Virus record (IMG/VR): IMGVR_UViG_3300033153_005115
Span: 1-46,121 of that record
Strand: one strand, 5' to 3'
DNA from: a virus
Length of the DNA: 46,121 nt
In this document: piece by piece, positions 5,234 to 12,531 of the stretch
Layout of the letters: each line of letters opens with the position of its first letter
How positions within the stretch are numbered: position 1 is the first letter of the stretch
The notes under the pieces: model-generated
What the model was told of the DNA's origin: nothing
Database searches by the model: none
What the model saw: only the letters and a program-made list of their open reading frames with translations
Made by a program: the position numbers and the translations under genes

Positions 5234-7145
5234 CTGTTTTTTTAACTAGGGCATATATAAGAGGTCTTCTGCCCTTATGGACACTATTTTCACTCACCTC
5301 TCTAATCCACTCTTTATCTAAATAATCAAGTAAAATACGTCTACTTTTCTTATGGTTCATTCCATACTCACTACTGCACTTACCGCTAACCATACTCTCA
5401 GAAGCCTCTACATTGCCATTACTGTCACGGTCTATACTTGCTATTACTTCCCTTACAACATTTATATCTAAGGCATCCTTATCGTGTTTTTTATCATCTT
5501 CCTTCTTATTCTCATTCTTATCAGAGAGGTTTATCATATCCTTAGATATTTTCATAGAAGTTAAAGCAGTGTATAAATACTTATAACCATCACCTCTTGG
5601 TTTACTTTTAAAAGTAACACCCTCACAGGCAAACCTACATCTACCTGCTTTTGATATGGTCAACACAACTTCTTTTGAAAACTCATCAACTGCACGATCT
5701 ATTCTCAGCAATGCTTCACTATCCTGTTCGATCTCTGCTGTTCCTGATTGCTTCATACCGTCTTTGTTGGTGTGACCCAATGAAATGACCGTAGCACCTA
5801 AATTTGTAAGCTCCTTGATGTAGTGGAGAGCTTTCTTATTCGCATTTTTATCATTCACGTTAGCAGTAACAAACTTGAACGTATCAATCACTATAATAAT
5901 GTCACCCATATCCTCGCCCTTGCTAATAGCAGTGTCGTAGTAATTATAATAATCTTCAGACGTACTCGCCACCGACAACTGCAACCTCGTAGAATCAGCA
6001 TAATCATAAATACTCTGCTCATGATTCTGTGAAGCATCAAAACTCCAAAAGTGACACACCATGTTTGGGAAACGGTCTAAAACATCTAACACTATCCAAG
6101 CCATAACTGTTGTTTTGTTTGAACCTGCTTCACCAAAGAGGAATGAGTGCATACCCTTAGTAATAACAGAAGGGAACAAAGTTATCTGATCGCCACGCTC
6201 CCTTATCATATCCTGATTAAGCGTGTTTGGTAACGTTAGAAGTGAAAAACCCTTGTCACGTTCCTTTTTCTTTTTGGCTTTCTTCTTTTTTTCTTTCTTA
6301 GTCATGTTAAAGACCGATCCCTGTTCTTTCTTAAAACCCTCAACAGGATCAACCTTTTCACCATAAGCCATGTGCAACAGCGTACCTACTGTAACATCAC
6401 CACTAGCGTTCTTTCCATAGTCTTCCCACTTGTCTTTCGTAGTACCGTCATACGACTTACCTTTACTACTCCATTTATCATAGAGCTTAAAGCCTTTTTT
6501 TGGACACCAATCATAAAGAGCAAACCCAACATTCAACCACTCAACATACTCCATGTTTGGGTCTAATTTTTTAAGGGCTTTTTTAACATCACCCTTACTA
6601 ATATCAGAATGTTTCTCTTTGAGCTTTACCTTCTTAGGTGCTTTCATATCAGGGGCTTTCCAAACCTTCCCTTTGTTAAACACAGTCAACTCAACACCCT
6701 CTTCACCCATAGGGTTAGTATTCTGAACTACAGAGGCAAGTGATTTATCTGTTAAGTCAATATTATGTTCAGCTAAGAAGTTGTAATACTGCAACTTATA
6801 GGCATCATAGTTCTGAGAAACATTGGTAATTGGGATGAGGTAGTGCCATTTATAGGGATTCTTTTTGTGTGAGGTGGAAGGTTTCTTGATATACATCACT
6901 TTCTTTAAAGCTTTGTCTATCTTCTTAGCTTCCCCTTTAACGTCAACGTCAAGCCTGATCCATTCGTAGATCTCTGTAACATTGTTTCGCAGTCTGTGTC
7001 CATCCTCGATAGAGCATGGTATAATTGCATGGGTGTTAATATACTCTATAACCTCATCAATCTTTTTAGTTTCAAAGTCTTTGTAGTTAAACGTAGCAGA
7101 TTTTGATTTAGGTATCTTACTTGTACCACTTAATTTAAACTTCAT
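5226..7145 (-). CDS. Primase-helicase fusion (AEP-like primase, PriCT-2, RecA-like ATPase)
   Basis: A 639-aa replication protein with three parts. Residues 1-165 resemble an archaeo-eukaryotic primase core: a DxD at D66/D68 (IRLDVDVK) and a His in YKWHYLIPI (H101) fit AEP motifs I and II. Residues 185-262 look like a PriCT-2 linker domain (LDPNMEYVEWLNVGFALYDW to VGTLLHMA). After a Lys-rich stretch (282-298), residues 300-520 form a RepA/DnaB-type ATPase with P-loop GEAGSNKTT (338-346), Walker B DIIIVID (415-421) and GHTNKDG (457-463). The P-loop has Asn where Gly normally precedes Lys. The C-terminus (about 560-639) looks like a winged helix. Its likely role is to prime and unwind DNA for the phage polymerase. 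Domain names are inferred from motifs. Confidence 0.82.
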   Translation of the reverse strand: MKFKLSGTSKIPKSKSATFNYKDFETKKIDEVIEYINTHAIIPCSIEDGHRLRNNVTEIYEWIRLDVDVKGEAKKIDKALKKVMYIKKPSTSHKKNPYKWHYLIPITNVSQNYDAYKLQYYNFLAEHNIDLTDKSLASVVQNTNPMGEEGVELTVFNKGKVWKAPDMKAPKKVKLKEKHSDISKGDVKKALKKLDPNMEYVEWLNVGFALYDWCPKKGFKLYDKWSSKGKSYDGTTKDKWEDYGKNASGDVTVGTLLHMAYGEKVDPVEGFKKEQGSVFNMTKKEKKKKAKKKKERDKGFSLLTLPNTLNQDMIRERGDQITLFPSVITKGMHSFLFGEAGSNKTTVMAWIVLDVLDRFPNMVCHFWSFDASQNHEQSIYDYADSTRLQLSVASTSEDYYNYYDTAISKGEDMGDIIIVIDTFKFVTANVNDKNANKKALHYIKELTNLGATVISLGHTNKDGMKQSGTAEIEQDSEALLRIDRAVDEFSKEVVLTISKAGRCRFACEGVTFKSKPRGDGYKYLYTALTSMKISKDMINLSDKNENKKEDDKKHDKDALDINVVREVIASIDRDSNGNVEASESMVSGKCSSEYGMNHKKSRRILLDYLDKEWIREVSENSVHKGRRPLIYALVKKTDV

Positions 7146-7181
7146 TTTTAATAACTCCTACTTGGTATTGGATTATTTGTT

Positions 7182-7355
7182 TCATAATAACCACCATATT
7201 AAAGCTATCCAAACAAGGCATACAACAAGTGTCCAAAAATCAAAAAGATCAAACTCTTCAGTACAATAACTGCTGTGCTTTTTCTCTTCTTCACTACATG
7301 ACACAAATGGTAATGCTAAAAGAAATATTGTTAATGCTATCTTTATATATATCAT
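7182..7355 (-). CDS. Small lipoprotein-like membrane protein, 57 aa
   Basis: I prefer the ATG at 7355, directly after the stop of the regulator gene (TAG-T-ATG), over one 21 bp upstream that has no ribosome binding site. The product starts with a hydrophobic leader ending FVSC (residues 1-20, a possible lipobox), then a short charged loop (SEEEKKHSSYCTEEFDLF), then a second membrane helix (FWTLVVCLVWIALIWWLL). It may be a lipoprotein, or a two-helix membrane protein if the leader is not cleaved. Early phage lipoproteins sometimes block superinfection; that is only a possibility here. Confidence 0.65.
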   Translation of the reverse strand: MIYIKIALTIFLLALPFVSCSEEEKKHSSYCTEEFDLFDFWTLVVCLVWIALIWWLL

Positions 7356-7356
7356 A

Positions 7357-7557
7357 CTAATCACCACTTGCTTCATCAGTGAAGGACTCTTCTTTTAAAA
7401 CCTTAACCATGCTTTCCTCTATTGCCACCCTGATAAAAGCACTGAGCTTCCAATCACGATCTCTACAAAAATTCTTTATCTGTTCTGACTTTTCATCACT
7501 CACCTTAAACATAATCTTTGCTGTCTTTGGTGCTTCATTTGCTAAACTTTCATTCAT
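7357..7557 (-). CDS. Ribbon-helix-helix (Arc/CopG-like) regulator, 66 aa
   Basis: The 66-aa protein has the ribbon-helix-helix layout: a beta strand KIMFKVSDEK (residues 14-23), helix SEQIKNFCRDRD, then helix LSAFIRVAIEESMVKVLKEE. Such dimers bind short operator repeats. The start has AAAGGGTTACAAATG. It is the first leftward gene at a divergent junction with the replication genes, and the 64-bp spacer contains paired AGTGTTA repeats and a TTGTAAC/GTTACAA inverted repeat. It therefore probably regulates itself and the rightward early promoter. Confidence 0.82.
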   Translation of the reverse strand: MNESLANEAPKTAKIMFKVSDEKSEQIKNFCRDRDWKLSAFIRVAIEESMVKVLKEESFTDEASGD

Positions 7558-7599
7558 TTGTAACCCTTTAGTGTTATTTAAGTGTTACAATGATATACT
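7558..7599. promoter_or_regulatory. Divergent control region: early rightward promoter and operator repeats
   Basis: Rightward extended -10 TGATATACT at 7591-7599. Direct repeats AGTGTTA start at 7570 and 7581, 11 bp apart, matching one helical turn. An inverted repeat TTGTAAC (7558-7564) and GTTACAA (7584-7590) overlaps them. It lies between a ribbon-helix-helix gene and the first replication-block gene, so autoregulation is likely. Confidence 0.55.
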
Positions 7600-7621
7600 T
7601 TTTAAACTTAAAGGAGAATGA

Positions 7622-8095
7622 ATGAGGAAGTTATTAATGCACCCACTTAAAATAGCAGGGGATTATGTACCCATACCTGACAAAGTAGAAGAGGTTGTTA
7701 AACTATATGAGCCTGAGAAGCAAAAAAAGAAACGTGCTATGAATAAGTTAAACATACTTGCAAATAGTTTAGGTTTGTCTGATATGTACTTCTATCATTA
7801 TAACACACGTAAAAGAAACAAGTGTGTTTTTATTTTAGGTCGAGGTGATCCGGTTAAGGGTTATCATCGTTTTCAATATTGGAAAAAGAAAACTGAGCAA
7901 GACTTTTTAGAAATGGCTAAGGAAATAAAAAGAGACAGGAGTGCTTCTAAGTTTAGTGAATGGTCTAATAAAGACTCTTCCCACTTTTCAAAGAGCTATC
8001 ATAGAGTTAAGCGTGATGGTATTAGAGGATATTCACATATGATGTTTATCCATAATATCATTAAACAGTATGAGAGATTCCTCAATGAAGCTTAG
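7622..8095 (+). CDS. Hypothetical early protein, 157 aa
   Basis: Unrecognised 157-residue, strongly basic protein and the first gene of the rightward block. The start follows AAGGAG at normal spacing. The N-terminal part (YVPIPDKVEEVVKLYEP) is followed by Lys-rich helices; the middle has FYHYNTRKRNKCVFILGRGD and HRFQYWKKK. It overlaps the helicase gene by 11 bp. Its charge and position suggest nucleic-acid binding or help to the helicase, but no domain is recognised. Confidence 0.82.
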   Translation: MRKLLMHPLKIAGDYVPIPDKVEEVVKLYEPEKQKKKRAMNKLNILANSLGLSDMYFYHYNTRKRNKCVFILGRGDPVKGYHRFQYWKKKTEQDFLEMAKEIKRDRSASKFSEWSNKDSSHFSKSYHRVKRDGIRGYSHMMFIHNIIKQYERFLNEA

Positions 8096-9596
8096 ACCGC
8101 ATCAAAAGAAAGATTTTAAAAAGATAAAGAAGCTATCAAAAGAGTATCAACATATTCTTTTAGGCGGTGCTACCGGATATGGTAAGTCTGCCCTAATATA
8201 TCATATAGTAAAGAAAGCTGTAAAGAATAACCAAACAATCTTGGTGATCGCTCCACGTAGGAAGCTTATAAAACAATTAGCCATAACACTACAAGAGTTT
8301 ATTCCGTCTATTGTCATGGGTGCTGATACAAATGTGTATGATGGTTGTCAAGTTTACATTGCATCAACGGCAACTATGCACAACAAATTAAAGAAACACG
8401 GTAAGAGTTACTTTGGCAGTCTTGATAAGATACTAATTGATGAGGTTCATATCAATTTTGGCAGTGCCTCAATGAGTGAGCTTGATAAGATATATTGGGA
8501 AACATCACAGTGGTTGGGGTTAAGTGCAACTCCTATTGATGAGCGTGGGTATCGCTTAGAAGGTTGGGATTATACACACTATAAATACCAAACCCAAAAA
8601 CTCATTGAAATGGGATGGTTAACACCCGTCAAAGTTATGGTGGAAGATGCACCCAAAGGGTTAGATGATCTTAAAATGACCGGTGGTGACTATAATGAGA
8701 AAGACCTTGCTTCATTCATGCTTGATGGCGGTAGGGTTTCAAATGTATATAAAATATGGAAAAAATATGCACGTAATCGTAAAACAATGATATTTGCAGT
8801 GACCATCAACCATGCCAATATCATATACAATGACTTCATAGAGAAGGGCGTTAAAGCTTCAGTAGTACACAGTGATATGGATGAAGCGTTTGAAGAACAA
8901 TCATTGATAGACTTTAAATATGGTGAGGTTGATGTGATCATAAATGTAGGTAAGCTCACTACCGGTTACGATGAAACCTCTGTTGACTGTCTGATAATTG
9001 CAAGACCTACCAAATCACTCAGACTTTTTATTCAAATAGTAGGGCGTGGGTTACGTTTACATGAAGGTAAAAAAGAATGTCTGATCCTTGATGTTGCAGG
9101 GGTCATAGAAGAACATGGTTATCCAACAATGTATCGTGATTTTAACAAAGTAAAACCTGAGCCTAAAGAAAAGAAAGATGTAGAGTTTCTTGAAATGACC
9201 TGCCCCAACTGTGACTACTCAACACAGATTAAAAACTGTAGGAGAGTGATCACTGAAAAGAAACATATCACTAAAACAGAGTGGTTCTGTCCTAACTGCA
9301 ATGAAGTGTTAAAAGAGAATGTTGTAGATAACAGAGAAGTGAAGAGACTCAAAGAGATAAAAGACTACACTGATGTTTCAAAAATCAAGAATGATGATGT
9401 ATCTGATATGGTCAGAGAGGTTCAAAAAGAGAATGGTTATATGGATGGATGGGTGATGTACATTGCAAAAGACTATAAAAAGCATCCTGAATTTAAACGA
9501 TCCATGAAAATTCTATGTAATAAGTATAGGTTAGATATGATAAATATAGATACAGTTTTAAGAAACATCAATAAATTAAGGGATGATTATGCCTAA
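8085..9596 (+). CDS. SF2 DEAD/DEAH-type helicase with C-terminal zinc finger
   Basis: A 503-aa helicase if started at ATG 8085, which has GAGAG upstream; an in-frame ATG 15 bp earlier has no site. Motifs in order: LRPHQ near the start, Walker A GATGYGKS (28-35), IAPRRKL (motif Ia), DEVH (119-122), LSATP (motif III, about 146-150), TTGYD and QIVGRGLR (motifs V and VI). Near residue 370 onward are two CPNC pairs about 30 residues apart, a probable zinc ribbon, followed by a helical tail. It resembles the UvsW/RadD-like helicases that phages encode next to VRR-NUC nucleases. It probably remodels forks or initiates replication. Confidence 0.9.
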   Translation: MKLRPHQKKDFKKIKKLSKEYQHILLGGATGYGKSALIYHIVKKAVKNNQTILVIAPRRKLIKQLAITLQEFIPSIVMGADTNVYDGCQVYIASTATMHNKLKKHGKSYFGSLDKILIDEVHINFGSASMSELDKIYWETSQWLGLSATPIDERGYRLEGWDYTHYKYQTQKLIEMGWLTPVKVMVEDAPKGLDDLKMTGGDYNEKDLASFMLDGGRVSNVYKIWKKYARNRKTMIFAVTINHANIIYNDFIEKGVKASVVHSDMDEAFEEQSLIDFKYGEVDVIINVGKLTTGYDETSVDCLIIARPTKSLRLFIQIVGRGLRLHEGKKECLILDVAGVIEEHGYPTMYRDFNKVKPEPKEKKDVEFLEMTCPNCDYSTQIKNCRRVITEKKHITKTEWFCPNCNEVLKENVVDNREVKRLKEIKDYTDVSKIKNDDVSDMVREVQKENGYMDGWVMYIAKDYKKHPEFKRSMKILCNKYRLDMINIDTVLRNINKLRDDYA

Positions 9597-9960
9597 AAAA
9601 CAACCTGAACAATTACTTGCAAGTCGGGTAGCTAACTTTATAAGGGAAGATTACCCATACCAACCATTTAGGTTTGACCTCTCTGCTGACATGCCGTTAC
9701 CAATAGGGTTAGCTAAAAGAGCTAAGGAACTACATGGTGAAATATGGAACAGAAAGTACCCTGATCTCTTTATACCTAAAGTCACTAAGAAATATGGTGG
9801 TTTATATTTAGAATTAAAAGCAGGTCTTAAAGTGCCTAATACGCCTCATACAAGAGGACAGGCAGTGTACCATCAAGTGCTACGAAACCTTGGCTACAAG
9901 TGTATGTTCTGTTGTGGGTATGCTGATTGTATAAAGAAAATAAAGAAATATCTAAAATAA
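9589..9960 (+). CDS. VRR-NUC domain nuclease
   Basis: A 123-aa PD-(D/E)xK nuclease of the VRR-NUC type. The catalytic pattern is YPDLFIP (residues 58-64) then LYLELKAG (73-80), followed by the family's C-terminal helix pair (GQAVYHQVLRNLGY) and FCCGYADCIKKIKKYL. Of two nearby ATGs I choose 9589, because AAGGG lies 6 bp before it; the gene overlaps the helicase end by 8 bp. VRR-NUC proteins cut branched DNA, and phages often encode them beside an SF2 helicase, so the pair probably processes replication or recombination intermediates before packaging. Confidence 0.88.
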   Translation: MPKKQPEQLLASRVANFIREDYPYQPFRFDLSADMPLPIGLAKRAKELHGEIWNRKYPDLFIPKVTKKYGGLYLELKAGLKVPNTPHTRGQAVYHQVLRNLGYKCMFCCGYADCIKKIKKYLK

Positions 9961-9972
9961 ACTAAGTTTTAT

Positions 9973-10000
9973 TTTACTTTAAGCAAACTTATCCTATACT
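9973..10000 (+). promoter_or_regulatory. Rightward promoter before the structured region
   Basis: A -10 TATACT at 9995-10000 with a -35-like TTTACT at 9973-9978 (16-bp spacer), placed 12 bp after the nuclease stop. It would transcribe the structured segment 10045-10212 and the next genes. The same TATACT -10 occurs at 7594 and 42258. Confidence 0.45.
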
Positions 10001-10044
10001 ACGTTCAGAAGATGAGTTTGACTTCTAGGTTTTTTAACTTATAA

Positions 10045-10212
10045 TTGTTAAGAAAGAGCTTTTATGTGTGTCATGAGCCACGAACTATGATAAGTGGTAC
10101 GTCATAGCGTTGATTAAAAATCATGGCACTCACAAGAGCTTTTATATGAGCCACATAGTTTTAATATTCTTAACTTCCTTCCTTTGTAATATTATCCCCT
10201 TCTGTGTGGCTC
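10045..10212 (+). ncRNA. Candidate structured RNA or 5' leader
   Basis: The 280-bp gap 9961-10240 has no gene but much internal pairing: gagccaca (10148-10155) with tgtggctc (10205-10212); ctatga (10085-10090) with tcatag (10102-10107); a tgatt-aaa-aatca hairpin near 10111-10123; and gttaagaa (10048-10055) with ttcttaac (10167-10174). A unit AGAGCTTTTAT followed by ATGAGCCAC occurs twice, 80 bp apart. A promoter lies upstream and the ribosome binding site of the next gene lies just downstream. It may be a regulatory leader or a small RNA. A replication origin is an alternative. Confidence 0.4.
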
Positions 10213-10240
10213 TTGTAAAAACTTAAAAAAGGACAAGCAA

Positions 10241-10579
10241 ATGAGTACACGTAAAAAATTAAAAAAACTGTTAGGAAAAGAACTTAGTTACACAGGTATT
10301 ATTGGTAATATTTGTGATAATCGAGTCTGTATAGAAGCAGTTTGCCATAGTGGTAAGGAAGTGACGGATCATGTTTGGGTTGGTATGGTTCACAGTCTCA
10401 AAACACATGAGAGAGGAACTAGGGTTAAATTTAAAGGTAAAGCATATACATACACAGACACCAAAGGTGAACGTAAACACGGTCTACATTATTGCAAAAT
10501 GTTTGTGGTTTCAAATGAAACGTATGACGAGGTGGTTAATGTTGAACGTAAAAATTTACAACAAAGGAAAAGATCATGA
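10241..10579 (+). CDS. Hypothetical small beta-rich protein, 112 aa
   Basis: The 112-aa protein starts with a basic stretch (STRKKLKKLLGKELSY) and then alternates beta strands: YTGIIGNICDNRVCIEAVC, VWVGMVHSL, GTRVKFKGKAYTYTDTKG, and YCKMFVVS. The GTRVKFKGKAYTY segment is typical of small OB-like phage proteins, but I do not recognise a named family. The start has AAAGGACAAGCAAATG. It follows the long structured leader, so its expression may be controlled by that region, and it is coupled to the 56-aa gene by an ATGA overlap. Confidence 0.78.
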   Translation: MSTRKKLKKLLGKELSYTGIIGNICDNRVCIEAVCHSGKEVTDHVWVGMVHSLKTHERGTRVKFKGKAYTYTDTKGERKHGLHYCKMFVVSNETYDEVVNVERKNLQQRKRS

Positions 10580-10746
10580 TGCAACAATTTAAAGAGAACA
10601 TACTCAAAGGTTATTACCGTGATCATAATAAAGGTGCAGAACTTTTAGATATTGACATGGAAGTGGTTTTGGAGAATGAAGTTGAAAATTTAAAAAAAGA
10701 GATTGTCTTATTGCTTAAAAGATTAGACGAGAAAAAAAAGAAGTAA
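10576..10746 (+). CDS. Small coiled-coil protein, 56 aa
   Basis: A 56-codon frame from ATG 10576 to TAA 10746, overlapping the upstream stop (ATGA). AAAGGAAAAGATC lies before it at good spacing. The N-terminal half is polar (FKENILKGYYRDHNKGAELL) and the C-terminal half is a charged helix (VENLKKEIVLLLKRLDEKKK). Function unknown. A short hairpin (ttagc / gctaa, near 10754-10770) lies between it and the next gene. Confidence 0.7.
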   Translation: MMQQFKENILKGYYRDHNKGAELLDIDMEVVLENEVENLKKEIVLLLKRLDEKKKK

Positions 10747-10807
10747 CAAACATCATGCTTTAGCAGGATTAGCTAATAAATTATTAAACAATTTTAAAGG
10801 ACTCATT

Positions 10808-11185
10808 ATGAGTAAAAACAGAGAACATTTCGTAGCATCAATGAAAAGAAAAAATATTAAAGCGTTAGGTGCAATCATCCTAAGAGAAATATTTGGTGAA
10901 GGTGATAAAGCAAATGAGCTTGAAGAGGCAAGTAGACTAACTCCTGCACTGATTGATCGTACTTGTTTGGAAACTAAACCTGTAGTTGAAGAACCACCTG
11001 CTGAAGCACCTGCTGAAACACCTGCTGAAACAAAACCAAAAGGTGATGATGGTTTCAATGATGTGCGTAAAGCGATCAAAAAAGGCAAAGGTAAGAAAGC
11101 ACTAAAGCTTATCAAAGCACATAAAGACAATGGTTCAAGAGGTTCAGTTTTAACAGGTCTTAAAAATCAAGCGTTGGATATGTAA
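10808..11185 (+). CDS. Hypothetical protein with Pro/Ala/Glu linker, 125 aa
   Basis: The 125-aa protein has a helical N-terminal domain (residues 1-55, with KRKNIKALGAIILREIFGEGDKANELEE), a flexible linker of repeated PAE(A/T) units (59-75) and a basic helical C-terminal part (NDVRKAIKKGKGKKALKLIKAHKDN). The start follows AAAGGACTCATTATG. It overlaps the ssDNA-binding protein gene by one base (TAATG), so the two are probably made together; a helper or loader for the ssDNA-binding protein is a reasonable guess, not shown by sequence. Confidence 0.78.
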   Translation: MSKNREHFVASMKRKNIKALGAIILREIFGEGDKANELEEASRLTPALIDRTCLETKPVVEEPPAEAPAETPAETKPKGDDGFNDVRKAIKKGKGKKALKLIKAHKDNGSRGSVLTGLKNQALDM

Positions 11186-11799
11186 TGAGTGAAAAGTTAA
11201 CGGTAGTAGTACCTAATGAAGACAAGTTTGATCCTGCTGAGATACCTTTTGGTGTTGTAACAGGTGAGGGTGTAGACAACTTTGATGGTGATGGTAAGGT
11301 TTACTCATCATCACTCTTGCTTGGTAAAAAAGAAGCAAAGTTCTTTAGAAAAGAAGTGATGGATTTTTGGGAAGACAATAAACCTAAACATGGTGGTGAT
11401 GAGCCTGATAATTGGGATAACATTGTACGCAAGGCTGACAGTGGTGGTTATATTCTTTATGCTAAAACCAACGTTGATTTTGACGGGAAACAAAACATCA
11501 TTGCAATAGTTAACCATGAAGGAACAAAGCTTGATCCTGAAGAGTATGGAACTATGGGTAAAGGTACTAAAGGTAGATTGGCAGTCACTTTCTCTGTATA
11601 TACTCAGGGTAAAAAGAAGTCAGGTGTTTCTATTTTCCTATCAGCAGTGAAGCTCACTGAACATGAACCATATGTTGCAAGTGGCGGTGCAGGTGCATTT
11701 GGATCAGATGATAAAGGGAGTGTGTCAGGCAAAGGTGGCTTTAAAAAAGAGAAGAAAGCTAAAAAAAAAAGAAAAAAAAGTAACAACTCCTCATTATAG
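11185..11799 (+). CDS. Single-stranded DNA-binding protein (DUF2815-like OB fold)
   Basis: The zero-frame product is 204 aa. It has the layout of phage ssDNA-binding proteins of the T7 gp2.5/DUF2815 type: an N-terminal segment ending GDGKVYSSSLLLGKKEAK, a helix with a conserved-looking W-D (MDFWEDNK; DNWDNIVRK), then strands YILYAKTNVDF, NIIAIVN and GRLAVTFSVYTQ...GVSIFLSAVKL, and a Gly/Lys-rich tail. The zero frame ends in Lys/Arg and NNSSL, which is unusual, since these proteins normally end in acidic residues. Shifting frame at the A10 or A8 run (11761-11779) gives an acidic end instead (see the next entry). It probably coats ssDNA for the polymerase and helicase. Confidence 0.8.
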   Translation: MSEKLTVVVPNEDKFDPAEIPFGVVTGEGVDNFDGDGKVYSSSLLLGKKEAKFFRKEVMDFWEDNKPKHGGDEPDNWDNIVRKADSGGYILYAKTNVDFDGKQNIIAIVNHEGTKLDPEEYGTMGKGTKGRLAVTFSVYTQGKKKSGVSIFLSAVKLTEHEPYVASGGAGAFGSDDKGSVSGKGGFKKEKKAKKKRKKSNNSSL

Positions 11800-11848
11800 T
11801 GATAGGTCTATCCCTGAAATAGATGATGAAGACGACATAGCGTTTTAA
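11761..11848 (+). other. Probable +1 frameshift or slippage region giving the SSB acidic tip
   Basis: A10-G-A8 at 11761-11779 lies in the Lys-rich tail of the SSB gene. In the zero frame a stop follows after SNNSSL. In the +1 frame the reading continues through TTPHYSDRSIPEIDDEDDIAF to TAA at 11846-11848, giving a 220-aa protein. The end DDEDDIAF closely matches the acidic tip of bacterial SSBs (DDDIPF type), which recruits partner proteins. Either transcription slippage or ribosomal frameshifting makes the long form, or one A is a sequencing error in a homopolymer. Confidence 0.75.
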
Positions 11849-11856
11849 GTTTCGTG

Positions 11857-11895
11857 AGTCACATTCAGGTGTGACTTGCCAAGCATATGACTTGG
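11857..11895 (+). terminator. Two short hairpins after the SSB tail
   Basis: AGTCACA-ttcagg-TGTGACT (11857-11876) is a perfect 7-bp stem, and CCAAG-catatga-CTTGG (11879-11895) a 5-bp stem. They fill the 60 bp between the end of the extended SSB frame and the next start. Neither has a T tract, so they may act as an RNA stability or attenuation element rather than a full terminator. Confidence 0.45.
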
Positions 11896-11908
11896 AAAAG
11901 GATTAATT

Positions 11909-12286
11909 ATGACAGATAATCAAAAAGCAGTGGTTGCATATCTCACTTCCATTATTAAAGATATTGAAGCAGGTGTGTTGGAAATAGATGGGATTACTGA
12001 AGATAGAGACTATATTGAACATATCAGCACTGAATGTGGTTCAATGGTTGATGGTAGGTTTTTGGCAGGAGAAGGTACGGTAAGGTTACATTGTAAAGCT
12101 ATCCCTAAAAAAACATACAAATCACAGAGTAAAATTTATAAAGAGTTGTATGAGCGTCATTATGACCAAGCATTGTCATGTTTAAGACACTTCACAAAAG
12201 AAGAAAAAGAGCTTGTCATTCGTCAAGCTAATAAGGATGCAGTTAAAAATACAGTAAGAGTTTGGAAGGATCAATATGACACATAG
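11909..12286 (+). CDS. Hypothetical protein, 125 aa
   Basis: Unrecognised 125-residue protein, mostly helical. The N-terminal half contains DIEAGVLEIDGITEDRDY and a short beta region (GTVRLHCKAIPKK); the C-terminal half is charged (IYKELYERHYDQALSCLRHFTKEEKELVIRQANKDAVK). The start follows GGAAAAGGATTAATTATG. It overlaps the next gene by 11 bp. It lies between the SSB and DNA polymerase genes, so a replication role is possible. Confidence 0.8.
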   Translation: MTDNQKAVVAYLTSIIKDIEAGVLEIDGITEDRDYIEHISTECGSMVDGRFLAGEGTVRLHCKAIPKKTYKSQSKIYKELYERHYDQALSCLRHFTKEEKELVIRQANKDAVKNTVRVWKDQYDT

Positions 12287-12503
12287 TACAAGAGAGCTTT
12301 ACAACTGCTCACCACTTTGGTTTATCTTCATACCTTATCTTTTGGCTATATATTTTAAACGACACATGGCTAACAGAAATATGAAGCGTTTGGTGAAGTT
12401 ATCATGGCATTGTCCATGTGATTATAGTGTAGAATTAAATCAATACAACGCTTCTAAGAAAGCAAGAGCGTTTAATGAAAAACTAATAAGAGAGGTGTGG
12501 TAA
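12276..12503 (+). CDS. Small protein with one hydrophobic segment, 75 aa
   Basis: The 75-aa protein has a hydrophobic stretch LWFIFIPYLLAIYF (residues 14-27), then a basic, Cys-containing tail (RHMANRNMKRLVKLSWHCPCDYS). AAGGATCAATATG gives a good start, overlapping the upstream gene by 11 bp. It is probably a single-span membrane protein with a positive cytoplasmic tail; the Cys pair (CPC) could bind metal. Function unknown. Confidence 0.72.
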   Translation: MTHSTRELYNCSPLWFIFIPYLLAIYFKRHMANRNMKRLVKLSWHCPCDYSVELNQYNASKKARAFNEKLIREVW

Positions 12504-12531
12504 TGGTTAAGTTTATAGAAGGTGAAAAATA

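Noticed and set aside
7357-7557. Lysogeny repressor
   Set aside because: A ribbon-helix-helix protein could act as one, but there is no integrase, Cro-like partner or att site, so an early-gene regulator is the simpler reading.
11663-11848. Separate 61-aa gene overlapping the SSB
   Set aside because: Its first part is only the shifted reading of the SSB gene. The meaningful part is the acidic tail after the A-rich run, better explained by frameshift or slippage.
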